A stretch of 64,000 nt of DNA. Origin: VRUE01 sp963728835. GTDB taxonomy: Bacteria; Actinomycetota; Thermoleophilia; Solirubrobacterales; 70-9. Positions 8,636-17,317 of this stretch are shown here, piece after piece. The stretch's first letter is position 1; each line of letters opens with the position of its first letter. The stretch lies in NCBI GenBank assembly GCA_963728835.1, contig CAVSKZ010000003.1, forward strand, positions 62,001 through 126,000. Reading direction: 5' to 3'. A model generated the notes under the pieces. That model saw only the letters and a list, made by a program, of their open reading frames with translations, was not told the DNA's origin and searched no databases. A program made the position numbers and the translations under genes.

Positions 8636-9477
8636 GGTCAGATGCACGCGTGGCAGAAATCGCAGGCCGCCAGCATGGTGTTATCTCGATCGGGCAGCTT
8701 CGACGTGCAGGCATCACCAGGGATGCGGTGCGTCGTAGGCTCGAAACGGGACGCCTGCATCGGATCCACCGTGGCGTGTACGCGGTCGGCCATCCGGGGA
8801 TCTCTCGCCACGGCGGATGGATGGCGGCCGCCCTCGCTTGCGGAGAGGGGGCGGCCGTTAGCCACCGTAGTGCCGCAGAGCTCTGGGGCCTGTTGATGCC
8901 GAATGAGGGACCGATCGACGTCTCGGTTCTTGGAACCGCCGGTAGGGCTCGGCGATCGGGGCTCCGTGTGCACCGAAGGGCTTCACTGGTGGCCGTACAG
9001 GTAATCCGGCGCCATGGAATTCCCGTCACAAAGCCAGGCCAGACGATCGCTGACTTGCGGGGCGCCGTATCGCCCAGGGAATTGCGTCGCGCCATTCGCC
9101 AGGCGAACGTGCTCGGGTTGCCAATTGGCCCGGAAGCCGGCCGCGATCGGACCCGCAGCGACCTCGAGCGTGCCTTCCTGCGCATCTGTCGCAGACGCCG
9201 ATTGCCAGCACCGGAGGTCAACGTTCGCGTCGGCCCTCACCTCGTCGACTTCCTCTGGCGAAGTCGCCGCCTGGTAGTCGAAACCGACGGCTACCGGTAC
9301 CACCGGGGGCGCCAGGCGTTCCGAGACGATCGGACCCGCGACCTCGATCTGCGGAGCCGGGGCTTCGAGGTTCTCCGCCTCAGCGAAGAGCAGATCGACG
9401 ACGAACCCGAGCGGGTAGCGGAGGCGCTGCGGACAGTGCTGGATAGACCACGGTTGCAGCGCCAGCCGGACGCATAG
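8608..9477 (+). CDS. AbiEi-like / DUF559 (PD-(D/E)XK) protein, copy 1
   Basis: A 289-residue two-domain protein. Residues about 10-95 resemble the AbiEi_4/transcriptional-regulator-like domain (RQHGVISIGQLRRAGI, IHRGVYAVGH, VSHRSAAELWGL). Residues about 200-265 are a DUF559 Vsr-like nuclease core with VDF (213-215) and VETDG (224-228) as likely metal ligands. Such proteins are multi-copy in Thermoleophilia and often listed as type IV antitoxin-like, yet no toxin gene is adjacent here. ATG 8608 or 8617 could be used; both lie in the hairpin loop. DNA binding is inferred. Confidence 0.85.
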   Translation: MRHMDAKVARSDARVAEIAGRQHGVISIGQLRRAGITRDAVRRRLETGRLHRIHRGVYAVGHPGISRHGGWMAAALACGEGAAVSHRSAAELWGLLMPNEGPIDVSVLGTAGRARRSGLRVHRRASLVAVQVIRRHGIPVTKPGQTIADLRGAVSPRELRRAIRQANVLGLPIGPEAGRDRTRSDLERAFLRICRRRRLPAPEVNVRVGPHLVDFLWRSRRLVVETDGYRYHRGRQAFRDDRTRDLDLRSRGFEVLRLSEEQIDDEPERVAEALRTVLDRPRLQRQPDA

Positions 9478-9489
9478 AGTGAGCGGCCG

Positions 9490-12126
9490 ATGGCGCCCGA
9501 CCACGAGCTCTTCCTGATCGACGGCAACTCGCTCGCATACCGGGCGTTCTTCGCGCTGCCGGAGTCGATCGGGACCAGCGACGGACGGCCGACCAATGCG
9601 ATCTACGGGCTGGCGTCGATGCTGGTCAAGATCATCGACGAGCACGCGCCGGCCGGGGTCGTCGTCGCCTGGGACGCAGGGATGTCCGGGCGCGAGGTCA
9701 CTTACGACCTCTACAAGGCCCAGCGCAAACCTCGCCCGGATCTGCTGCGCGAGCAGTGGCCGCACCTGATGCCGCTGGTCGAGGCATTCGGCTACACCAA
9801 CGTCAAGGTCGAGGGCTACGAGGCCGACGACGTGATCGCCTCGCTGGCCCGCCAGGCTCGCGAGGAGGGGATCCCGGTGATGGTCGTCACGGGAGACCGC
9901 GACGCCTACCAGCTGGTCGGGGAGGGGGTGCGGGTGATGAGCACCTCGCGGGGGATCACCGAGACCAAGATCTATGACGCCGAGGCCGTCGTCGAGCGCT
10001 ATGGGGTGCCCCCGGAGCGCATCACCGACCTGATGGGGCTGCGCGGCGACACCTCGGACAACATCCCCGGCGTCCCCGGGATAGGCGAGAAGACGGCGAC
10101 CCAGCTGCTGCAGAGATTCGGCGACCTCGAGGGCGTGCTCGGCGCCGTTGAGGAGATCTCCGGCGCAAAGCGCAAGCAGAACCTGGTGGAGCATGCCGAC
10201 AACGCCCGCATGTCCAAGCAGCTGGCGACGCTGCAGTACGAGATCGAGACCGGGGTGGACCTGGCCGAGGTCATGGCCGCCGAGCCCGACCGCGGCGTCC
10301 TGCGCGAGTTCATGCGCGAGTTCGAGCTGCGGGCGGTCATGGAGCGGCTGGAAGAAGCGCTGCCGGAGGGCGATGCGGTGCCGGGCCGCAGGGTCGAGAC
10401 CGAGCTGGAGGTCGAGGCGGTCGAGGCCAGTCCCCCGGAACTGAGCGAGGGCGAGGGGTCGCTGGCGCTGGCGATCGACGGCGAGCGCTGGGCGGCCGTC
10501 GACGGCGCGCGCATCCTCGCCGGCAGCTCGAGCCAGGACGAGCTCGCCGCGGCGGTCTCCGCCCGCCCGCTCGTCGCCCACGACGCCAAGTCGCTCGGCG
10601 GCGGCCGGCACGGTCTGCTCGCCGCGGCCGCGCGCGAGGGAGTCGAGCTGGGGCTCGACCACGACACGATGCTCGCCGCCTACCTGCTGGAGCCGCAGCG
10701 CCGCACCTACGAGCTGACCGAGCTCGCCGCGGACGCGGGGATCGGGATCGCGGCGGGTGCGGCCCCGGAAGACCAGGCCGGGGCCGACGGCCAGCTTTCG
10801 CTCGACGGCGACGGCGACGGGGAGGCGGGGCTCGACCCCGCCGAGGAGGCGCGTCTGGCCTCCGCCCTGGCCGACGCCCAGCGCCCCCGCATCGAGGAGC
10901 TCGGCCTGGGCGGGCTGCTGCGCGAGGTCGAGCTGCCGCTGGTCCACGTCCTCGCGGCGATGGAGCGCGAGGGGCTGAAGCTGGACGCCAAGCGGCTGGC
11001 CGAGGTTGGCGCCGGCTTCGGCGAGCGCATCGACATCCTCGAGAAGGAGATCTTCGAGCTGGCCGGGGAGGAGTTCACGATCGGCTCGCCCCAGCAGGTG
11101 GGCCGCGTCCTCTTCGAGGAGCTGGGGCTGACCCGGAAGCGGCGCGGCAAGACCGGCTACTCGACCGACGCCCGCGTCCTCGCCCAGATCCGCGAGGAGC
11201 ACCCGATCGTCGAGAAGATCGAGCACTGGCGCGAGCTGACCAAGCTGAAGAACACCTACCTCGACTCGCTGCCCGACCTGATCGACCCCGAGACCGGCCG
11301 CGTCCACACCACCTTCAACCAGGCCGCGACCACGACCGGTCGCCTCTCCAGCACCAACCCGAACCTGCAGAACATCCCGATCCGGACAGAGATCGGCCGG
11401 CCCGTCCGCGCCTGCTTCGTCGCCGAGCCCGGGGCCCGGCTGCTCTCCGCCGACTACAGCCAGGTCGAGCTGCGCGTCCTCGCCCACGTCGCCGAGGAGG
11501 AGGTGCTGAAGGAGATCTTTCGCGCCGGCGACGACGTCCACGCGGCGACCGCGGCGGAGGTCTTCGACATCTCCCGCGAGGAGGTCGACGTCGGCCAGCG
11601 CTCGAAGGCGAAGATGGTCAACTTCGGGATCGTCTACGGCCTCACCGGGTTCGGCCTCGCCGACCGGCTCAACATCCCGCGCAAAGAGGGCGAGGAATTC
11701 GTCTCTCGCTACCTCGAGCGCTTTCCCGCCGTGCGCGCCTTCCGCGAGCAGGTGGTCGAGCGGGCGCAGGAGGAGGGCTACGTGACTACCTTGATGGGGC
11801 GCCGCCGGGCGATCCCCGAGCTGCGCTCGGGCAACCCCAACACGCGGCGCCTCGGCGAGCGGCTGGCTGTCAACACGGTGATCCAGGGCACCGCGGCCGA
11901 CATCATCAAGGTGGCGATGGTGCGCTGCCGCGAGGCGCTGCGGCGGTCGGGCGCGGCGACGCGCCTCGTCCTCCAGATCCACGACGAGCTCCTCTTCGAG
12001 GGCCCGCCGGAGGAGATGGACGACGCGGTCGAGCTGGTGCGGCGCGAGATGTGCGCCGCCTACGAGCTCGACCCGCCGCTGGAGGTCGACGTCGGCGTCG
12101 GCGAGGACTGGCTCGACGCCAAGTAG
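9490..12126 (+). CDS. polA: DNA polymerase I
   Basis: An 878-residue repair and Okazaki-processing polymerase. The N-terminal 5'-3' flap exonuclease domain shows FLIDGNSLAYRAFFAL, the YEADDVIA motif and GLRGDTSDNIPGVPGIG. The middle domain (about 310-440) lacks the DEDD 3'-5' exonuclease carboxylates, so proofreading is probably absent, as in many actinobacterial PolA. The polymerase motifs are A (SADYSQVELR), B (RSKAKMVNFGIVYG) and C (QIHDELLFE). Length and domain order are normal. Confidence 0.98.
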   Translation: MAPDHELFLIDGNSLAYRAFFALPESIGTSDGRPTNAIYGLASMLVKIIDEHAPAGVVVAWDAGMSGREVTYDLYKAQRKPRPDLLREQWPHLMPLVEAFGYTNVKVEGYEADDVIASLARQAREEGIPVMVVTGDRDAYQLVGEGVRVMSTSRGITETKIYDAEAVVERYGVPPERITDLMGLRGDTSDNIPGVPGIGEKTATQLLQRFGDLEGVLGAVEEISGAKRKQNLVEHADNARMSKQLATLQYEIETGVDLAEVMAAEPDRGVLREFMREFELRAVMERLEEALPEGDAVPGRRVETELEVEAVEASPPELSEGEGSLALAIDGERWAAVDGARILAGSSSQDELAAAVSARPLVAHDAKSLGGGRHGLLAAAAREGVELGLDHDTMLAAYLLEPQRRTYELTELAADAGIGIAAGAAPEDQAGADGQLSLDGDGDGEAGLDPAEEARLASALADAQRPRIEELGLGGLLREVELPLVHVLAAMEREGLKLDAKRLAEVGAGFGERIDILEKEIFELAGEEFTIGSPQQVGRVLFEELGLTRKRRGKTGYSTDARVLAQIREEHPIVEKIEHWRELTKLKNTYLDSLPDLIDPETGRVHTTFNQAATTTGRLSSTNPNLQNIPIRTEIGRPVRACFVAEPGARLLSADYSQVELRVLAHVAEEEVLKEIFRAGDDVHAATAAEVFDISREEVDVGQRSKAKMVNFGIVYGLTGFGLADRLNIPRKEGEEFVSRYLERFPAVRAFREQVVERAQEEGYVTTLMGRRRAIPELRSGNPNTRRLGERLAVNTVIQGTAADIIKVAMVRCREALRRSGAATRLVLQIHDELLFEGPPEEMDDAVELVRREMCAAYELDPPLEVDVGVGEDWLDAK

Positions 12127-12136
12127 GCGGCGAGCC

Positions 12137-12865
12137 TCAGCCCCGCACGCCGAGCGTCTTCACCGTCTCGGACTTCGGCACGGTGCGGTGGTCCGGGCTG
12201 GTGCCGAGGACGCGGTCGGCGGCGTCGGAGCTGACCCCGAACCAGTAGTGCTCGTTCTTGAAGTGGTGGAGGCGGTGCGAGCGCCAGATCGCGCGGTAGT
12301 AGCGGCTCTTCGGCCGGTAGGGCGTGTGGATCAGGAAGTGGCACCACTCGTAGACGCCGGTGAGGACGACGCTGACGATCATCAGGGTCAGCCAGAGGGC
12401 GACGTGATCGCCGCCGAGCAGCGTCCAGGGCCAGCTCAGCAGCCACATCACGAGCAGCACGGGGACGAGGAACCCGGCGATCAGCGAGCCCGGGATCAGC
12501 ACGGCCTCCAGCCGGGTCGGCTCGCGGTGGTGCCAGCGGTGCGCACGCGCCGTCGGCAGGTCGACCGTCCTGCCCCCGACCTTGCGCGGCCTGGTGTGGA
12601 GCAGGCCGACGTGGATCAGCCACTCGGTGAACGGCTGCGCCGCGATCAGCAGAGCTACGACGGCCAGGTCCATCCAGCTCAAGCTGCCGATGGCTGCCCG
12701 TAGGGCCAAGAAAACGACGAGGAAGGCCGCGAGCACCTGCGGCGAGCGGAAGCGGGCGAATGCGCGGACGCAGTCGAGCAGGGTCAGGCGACCGTCGGAG
12801 CGACCGTTGACGGAGACCGCCGCCGCGGTCAGCGGATCCCCGTCGATGACCGTCCCACCCTTCAT
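12137..12865 (-). CDS. Fatty acid hydroxylase / sterol desaturase family membrane protein
   Basis: A 242-residue integral membrane di-iron protein. The histidine clusters of the FA_hydroxylase superfamily are all present: EWLIHVGLLH, HRWHHREP, EWCHFLIH and HRLHHFKNEH. Four hydrophobic segments lie between them. ATG 12865 was chosen; a longer frame to 13150 would run through the hairpin repeat and the start of the opposite DUF606 gene. GGGGAG abuts the ATG. The substrate may be a fatty acid or carotenoid, but the sequence does not decide. Confidence 0.88.
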   Translation of the reverse strand: MKGGTVIDGDPLTAAAVSVNGRSDGRLTLLDCVRAFARFRSPQVLAAFLVVFLALRAAIGSLSWMDLAVVALLIAAQPFTEWLIHVGLLHTRPRKVGGRTVDLPTARAHRWHHREPTRLEAVLIPGSLIAGFLVPVLLVMWLLSWPWTLLGGDHVALWLTLMIVSVVLTGVYEWCHFLIHTPYRPKSRYYRAIWRSHRLHHFKNEHYWFGVSSDAADRVLGTSPDHRTVPKSETVKTLGVRG

Positions 12866-12891
12866 CTCCCCAAGCGTACCCGCCCCAAACA

Positions 12892-12945
12892 CCGCTGACT
12901 TCGTCTTTTTCGGTGCATATGGATCGGAAACCACGAAGTCAGCGG
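12892..12945. repeat. Solo copy of the DUF559-associated 48-nt hairpin repeat
   Basis: CCGCTGACTTCGT (12892-12904) pairs perfectly with 12933-12945. The 48 bases from 12895 to 12942, read on the minus strand, match the copies at 24358-24405 and 25311-25358 in length, in both stem ends and in the loop segment TATGCA. No DUF559 gene is adjacent, so this is a solo copy between two divergent membrane-protein genes. Confidence 0.75.
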
Positions 12946-12968
12946 CGGGTTGTCTGGGTAGGCCTGAT

Positions 12969-13418
12969 ATGACCGCGGGTATGGACCGGGGGCTGGCCGT
13001 ACTACTGACAGCGCTCGCGGGCGGGTTGATCGCCCTGCAGGCGCCGATCAACGCCGAATTGGGCAGAGCCACCGGGAGCCTGCCGGCGGCGCTCGTCTCC
13101 TTCATCGTCGGCACCGTCGCCCTGGCCGCGATCGTCGTGCTCAGCGGCAAGGCGGGTGGGCTCGGCTCGACCTTCGACGTCAGCTGGTACTACCTGCTGG
13201 GCGGCCTGCTCGGCGCGGTCTACGTGGCCAACGCGCTGATCGCGGTGTCGGCGATCGGGGCCGGCGGCGTCGCCGCCGCGACGATCACCGGGCAGCTGGT
13301 CGCCTCGGTGGCGATCGACCGGCTAGGCCTTTTCGGCCTCGACCAGGTCTCGCTCAGCCCCGAGCGCATCGTCGGCGTCGGCCTGCTTCTCGCCGGCACC
13401 GTTCTCGTGGTTCGCTGA
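12969..13418 (+). CDS. DUF606 (YdcZ-type) small membrane transporter-like protein
   Basis: A 149-residue protein with five hydrophobic helices. It has the DUF606 features: LTALAGGLIALQAPINAELG at the start, FIVGTVALAAIVV, and the closing GVGLLLAGTVLVV. These proteins belong to the drug/metabolite transporter superfamily as half-size units. ATG 12969 starts the hydrophobic run; upstream codons lie in the hairpin. The last 96 bases overlap the 3' end of the convergent FAD oxidoreductase gene. Confidence 0.85.
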   Translation: MTAGMDRGLAVLLTALAGGLIALQAPINAELGRATGSLPAALVSFIVGTVALAAIVVLSGKAGGLGSTFDVSWYYLLGGLLGAVYVANALIAVSAIGAGGVAAATITGQLVASVAIDRLGLFGLDQVSLSPERIVGVGLLLAGTVLVVR

Positions 13419-14528
13419 GTCGAGCGCGAACTCCGGCGGCGCTATCCGCAGGTAGTGGCCGAACGACCAGTCGATGAACCGCCTGGCGCCGAGCGCGCGG
13501 ACGAGCGGCCCCAGCAGGCGCGGCGGGATCCTGGGGACGAGGCGCTGCACGCGCAGCATCCAGCGGAACTTCCACTCGTGCGAGTCGTTGAACTCGGCGT
13601 AGCGGGTGGCTGCGCTCTCGCGGCTCTGGCGGCCGTCGACGACGCCGCGCAGCTCACGTCCCAGCGCGATCCCGAAGTAGAGCGCGGTGCGGATGCCCTC
13701 GGCGCTGAGCGGCAGGCAGTGACCCGCCGAGTCGCCGGCGAAGAAGACCCCGCCCTCGGTTGCGCTGCGCAGCTTGTGTGGGATCCAGTTGCCCTGGTAG
13801 CGGACCTTCTCGCTGCCGAGGTCTTCTGCGAGCAGCTCGGTGGTGGCGCGGACGTGGAAGCGGGGGTCGAAGGAGCCGACCCCGATTCGCAGCTCGTCGC
13901 CCGCGGGAAAGGACCAGCCGTAGCCGGCGGGGACGTAGCGGCGGTCGATCCAGACCTCGAGGTCCTTGCTTTCGCCGTGTGGATGGACCTCGAGCCCCCG
14001 CGAGAGCGGCGCGTCGGGGGGCTGGTAGCCGTCGCCGCTGGCGAGCATGCGGCGCCAGCCGAGCGCATCGACAACGAGCGGGGCCGAGATGACCCCGCGG
14101 TCGGTCTCGACAGCGATCGTCTCCTCGCCGCTCGCCGGCCGCAGGCGCCGGTTCACCTTCGCGGTCTCGAACCTGGCGTCGCAGTCGCGCCAGAGGATCT
14201 CGCAGAGCTCGCGGTAGTCGAAGGTCGAGAAGGTGAACGGCAGGCGGAAGCGCGAGTCGCCGTGGGGGGTGTGCATCAGCAGCGAGTCGAAGCGCTGGCG
14301 CTCGGCGTCCATCAGCCCCATCGCCCGCATCCACTCGGTCGGGATGCCGCAGGCGGAGGTCTGCCGCTCGCCGATCTCGTAGCGGTCGATCAGCAGGACG
14401 TCGGCCCCCGATCCCGCCAGCTCCCGGGCGACCGCGAGCCCGGCGAAGCTCGCCCCGCAGATCAGCACATCGTGGCTGCCGTCGAGGGGCGTCCGCTCCT
14501 CGCCGCGTTTCGTCGCACGAATCGGCAC
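13323..14528 (-). CDS. FAD-dependent oxidoreductase, geranylgeranyl-reductase-like
   Basis: About 400 residues. The N-terminal FAD site is DVLICGASFAGLAVAREL, followed by ADVLLIDRYEIG. The second FAD motif GVFFAGDSAGHCLPLSAEG near residue 270 is typical of the geranylgeranyl reductase/PHBH superfamily. ACGIPTEWM replaces the usual substrate-side loop. The exact substrate is unknown; isoprenoid double-bond reduction is one possibility. GTG 14528 was chosen; TTG 14552 is possible but would sit in the rpsA promoter region. The C-terminal 32 codons overlap the convergent DUF606 gene. Confidence 0.85.
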   Translation of the reverse strand: MPIRATKRGEERTPLDGSHDVLICGASFAGLAVARELAGSGADVLLIDRYEIGERQTSACGIPTEWMRAMGLMDAERQRFDSLLMHTPHGDSRFRLPFTFSTFDYRELCEILWRDCDARFETAKVNRRLRPASGEETIAVETDRGVISAPLVVDALGWRRMLASGDGYQPPDAPLSRGLEVHPHGESKDLEVWIDRRYVPAGYGWSFPAGDELRIGVGSFDPRFHVRATTELLAEDLGSEKVRYQGNWIPHKLRSATEGGVFFAGDSAGHCLPLSAEGIRTALYFGIALGRELRGVVDGRQSRESAATRYAEFNDSHEWKFRWMLRVQRLVPRIPPRLLGPLVRALGARRFIDWSFGHYLRIAPPEFALDSANHENGAGEKQADADDALGAERDLVEAEKA

Positions 14529-14564
14529 GACGCAGAGCGTATCTACCTGCAATTATCCCCCGCT

Positions 14565-16139
14565 GTGTCCGTGACCGATACGACCATCACCCCAGAGTCC
14601 ACCGGTACGCCCGTCGAGGGCTCCGGCGGCCTGCTGATGGAAGTCGACGGCAAGGTGGTGCCCAACTACGCGGCGACGATGGTCTCCTTCGAGGAGGGCG
14701 ACGTCGTCAAGGGCCACGTCGTCCGGATCGACAAGGACGAGGTCCTGGTCGACATCGGCTACAAGTCGGAGGGAGTCATCCCCTCGCACGAGCTCTCGAT
14801 CCGCAAGTCGGTCAACCCGGCCGACGAGGTCGAGATCGGCGAGGAGGTCGACGCCCTCGTCCTCACCAAGGAGGACAACGAAGGGCGCCTGGTCCTCTCC
14901 AAGAAGCGGGCCCGCTTCGAGAAGGCGTGGCGCCGGATCGAGGCCGCCGCCGAGTCGGGCGAACCGGTCGAAGGCAACGTGATCGAGGTGGTCAAGGGCG
15001 GCCTCATCCTCGACCTCGGGGTGCGCGGCTTCCTCCCCGCCTCGCTGGTCGACATCCGCCGCGTCCACAACCTCGAGGAGTTCACCGGCCAGACCCTCGA
15101 ATGCAAAGTGATCGAGCTCAACCGCAGCCGCAACAACGTCGTGCTCTCCCGCCGCGCGGTGCTGGAGGAAGAGCGCAAGGAGGTGCGCGAGCAGATCCTC
15201 GGGCGCCTCGAGGCCGGTCAGGTGGTCGAGGGCAAGATCTCCAACATCGTCGACTTCGGCGCCTTCGTCGACCTCGACGGGATCGACGGCTTGATCCACA
15301 TCTCAGAGCTTTCCTGGAGTCACGTCAACCATCCCTCCGAGGCGGTGGCGATCGGCGACACCGTGAGGATCAAAGTCCTCGATATCGACCGCGACCGCCA
15401 GCGCATATCGCTCGGCCTCAAGCAGACCCAGGAGGACCCATGGCAGCGGGTGATCAGCGCCCACCGCCCCGGCGACGTGCTCGAGGGGGCGGTGACCAAG
15501 GTGGTCGCCTTTGGCGCCTTCGTCGAGATCCTGCCCGGGGTCGAGGGCCTCGTCCACATCTCAGAGCTCGCCGACCACCATGTCGAGAGCCCCAGCGAGG
15601 TGGTCGAGCCGGGCACCAAGCTCAACGTCAAGATCCTCGAGATCGACGAGGAGCGGCGGCGGCTGTCGCTCAGCATCAAGCAGGTTGCCGAAGGCAAGAT
15701 GGCGATGGGGGACCTGGGCGAGCAGATCGATGCTGCGGCGGGTGCAGAGGCATCTGCCGAGGACTCAGAGGAGTCGACCGCGGGTCCTGTCGCGGCAGAG
15801 GACTCCTCGTCCTCGCAGGCTGCGGGCGAGGAGCCCACCGCCGCGCCACCCGCGGAAGAGGCGGTTGAGGCTGAGGAGGCCCCGGCCGCCGAGGCTGAGG
15901 CTCCTGCTATTGAGGAGGCCCCGGAGGCTGAGGCTCCGGCTGTTGAGGAGGCCGCCGAGGAGGAGGCCCCTGCTGCTGAGGCCGAGGCTCCTGTTGCCGA
16001 GACGCCTGAGGAGGCCGAAGAGGCCGAGCAGGAGGGGGAATCCGTCCAGGAGCGGCCGGATTCGCCGGACGACATCGACGAGGCCGCCGGGGAGTCCGAC
16101 GAGGCCGAGTCGCCTGCCGAGGACTCCTCCGAGTCTTAG
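14565..16139 (+). CDS. rpsA: 30S ribosomal protein S1
   Basis: About 524 residues with four S1 OB-fold repeats, each with the G-x-V pattern: VKGHVVRIDKDEVLVDIGYK, VEGNVIEVVKGGLILDLGVR, VEGKISNIVDFGAFVDLDG, LEGAVTKVVAFGAFVEILPG. S1 binds mRNA and helps initiation. E. coli has six repeats; four is usual for actinobacteria. The last 140 residues are a low-complexity Glu/Ala/Pro tail with repeated EAEAP-like units, ending DSSES. GTG 14565 or 14571 are equally plausible starts. The gap to the divergent upstream gene is under 40 bases, so the promoter must overlap that gene. Confidence 0.96.
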   Translation: MSVTDTTITPESTGTPVEGSGGLLMEVDGKVVPNYAATMVSFEEGDVVKGHVVRIDKDEVLVDIGYKSEGVIPSHELSIRKSVNPADEVEIGEEVDALVLTKEDNEGRLVLSKKRARFEKAWRRIEAAAESGEPVEGNVIEVVKGGLILDLGVRGFLPASLVDIRRVHNLEEFTGQTLECKVIELNRSRNNVVLSRRAVLEEERKEVREQILGRLEAGQVVEGKISNIVDFGAFVDLDGIDGLIHISELSWSHVNHPSEAVAIGDTVRIKVLDIDRDRQRISLGLKQTQEDPWQRVISAHRPGDVLEGAVTKVVAFGAFVEILPGVEGLVHISELADHHVESPSEVVEPGTKLNVKILEIDEERRRLSLSIKQVAEGKMAMGDLGEQIDAAAGAEASAEDSEESTAGPVAAEDSSSSQAAGEEPTAAPPAEEAVEAEEAPAAEAEAPAIEEAPEAEAPAVEEAAEEEAPAAEAEAPVAETPEEAEEAEQEGESVQERPDSPDDIDEAAGESDEAESPAEDSSES

Positions 16140-16145
16140 CTCGCT

Positions 16146-16724
16146 GTGCCGCTGACCATCGGCTTGACCGGGGGGATCGCGGCCGGGAAGTCCGAGGCGC
16201 TTGCCGCGTTCGAGCGGCTGGGGGCGGCGACCATCTCCAGCGACGCGGTCGTGCACGAGATGCTCGACTCCGAGCCGTTGCTCGGGCGGCTGACGGAGCG
16301 CTGGGGCGAGGAGATCGCCCCCGGCGGCCGGGTCGACCGCACCACGATCGGCGAGATCGTGTTTGCGGACCCGGAGCAGCTGAAATGGCTGGAGGCCCAG
16401 ATTCATCCCCTGGTCGGAGAACGGATCGGAAGCTGGCTCGGCTCGCTGGGGGGCGACGTCGCGATCGCCGTCGTCGAGGTGCCGCTGCTGTTCGAGGGTG
16501 AGATGGCGCCGGTCTTCGACACCACCGTGGCAGTCGTCACCTCCGACGAGGTGCGGCGGGCGCGCGCCGAGGCGCGCGGTCACGCGCTCGTCGGCGAGCG
16601 CGAGGCGCGTCAGCTCAGCCAGGAGGAGAAGGCCACTCGTGCCGACCATGTGATCGACAACGACGGCTCTCTCGAGGACCTGGAGAAGCGCCTGTCCGCT
16701 CTCATCGCGAAGCTGGATGGATGA
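16146..16724 (+). CDS. coaE: Dephospho-CoA kinase
   Basis: A 192-residue enzyme catalysing the last step of CoA synthesis. The P-loop is GLTGGIAAGKSEAL (6-19), followed by SSDAVVHEML with the conserved Asp and VEVPLLFEG in the CoA-binding part. It starts with GTG seven bases after rpsA, an association common in actinobacteria, and overlaps the next gene by four bases (ATGA). It complements panC, panD and panB further along the window. Confidence 0.96.
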   Translation: MPLTIGLTGGIAAGKSEALAAFERLGAATISSDAVVHEMLDSEPLLGRLTERWGEEIAPGGRVDRTTIGEIVFADPEQLKWLEAQIHPLVGERIGSWLGSLGGDVAIAVVEVPLLFEGEMAPVFDTTVAVVTSDEVRRARAEARGHALVGEREARQLSQEEKATRADHVIDNDGSLEDLEKRLSALIAKLDG

Positions 16725-17317
16725 GCCCGGCGCGAAATCGCTCGGCTAAGAAACGGAGAAGGCGGGGCCTGACGATTGGCGCTGCCGCGGTGGCCGTCGC
16801 TATCGTCGCCAGCGTGTTGCTGGCGGGGACGATAGACAAGGCGATCCAGGAGCTGACCCTGCCCCTGCGCCACGAGGACGTGATCCGCCAGCAGGCGCGC
16901 GAAAAGGGAGTAGACGCCTCGCTGATCGCCGCCGTGATCTACTCGGAGTCGAAGTTCAGCGACAGCACCTCCAGCGCGGGCGCTCGGGGCCTGATGCAGA
17001 TAACGCCGGCAGCCGCGAACGAAATCGAGCGACTCAGCGGGGGCACCACCTTCAACCTGCGCGATCTCTCCGATCCCGAAATCAACATCCGCTACGGGAC
17101 GTTCCTACTGAGCGAACTGATCGACCGCTACGACGGCGACGTCGCGGCGGCGCTGGCCGCCTACAACGCCGGGCCCGGCAACGCCGACGAGTGGGGCGGC
17201 AGCGCCCTCCGCGTCGAGGAGATCCCCTTCCCGGAAACCCGCGCCTATGTGGAAGAGGTGCTCGAGAAGCAAGAGTCCTACCGCGAGGAGTACGCAAGGG
17301 AGTTGGGCTACAGATGA
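16721..17317 (+). CDS. Lytic murein transglycosylase (SLT domain)
   Basis: A 198-residue membrane-anchored cell-wall enzyme. A basic N-terminus (KKRRRRG) and one transmembrane helix (17-40) precede the SLT domain. Catalytic Glu is in VIYSESKF; GARGLMQITPAA, DPEINIRYGTFLL and AALAAYNAGPGN are the other family motifs. It cleaves peptidoglycan to 1,6-anhydro products. It overlaps coaE by four bases and the next gene by four, so the set is probably one transcript. Confidence 0.93.
   Translation: MSPARNRSAKKRRRRGLTIGAAAVAVAIVASVLLAGTIDKAIQELTLPLRHEDVIRQQAREKGVDASLIAAVIYSESKFSDSTSSAGARGLMQITPAAANEIERLSGGTTFNLRDLSDPEINIRYGTFLLSELIDRYDGDVAAALAAYNAGPGNADEWGGSALRVEEIPFPETRAYVEEVLEKQESYREEYARELGYR

Noticed and set aside
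8608..9477. Complete AbiE-type toxin-antitoxin system
   Set aside because: No AbiEii nucleotidyltransferase toxin gene lies next to any of the three AbiEi-like genes; the nuclease domain is fused instead.
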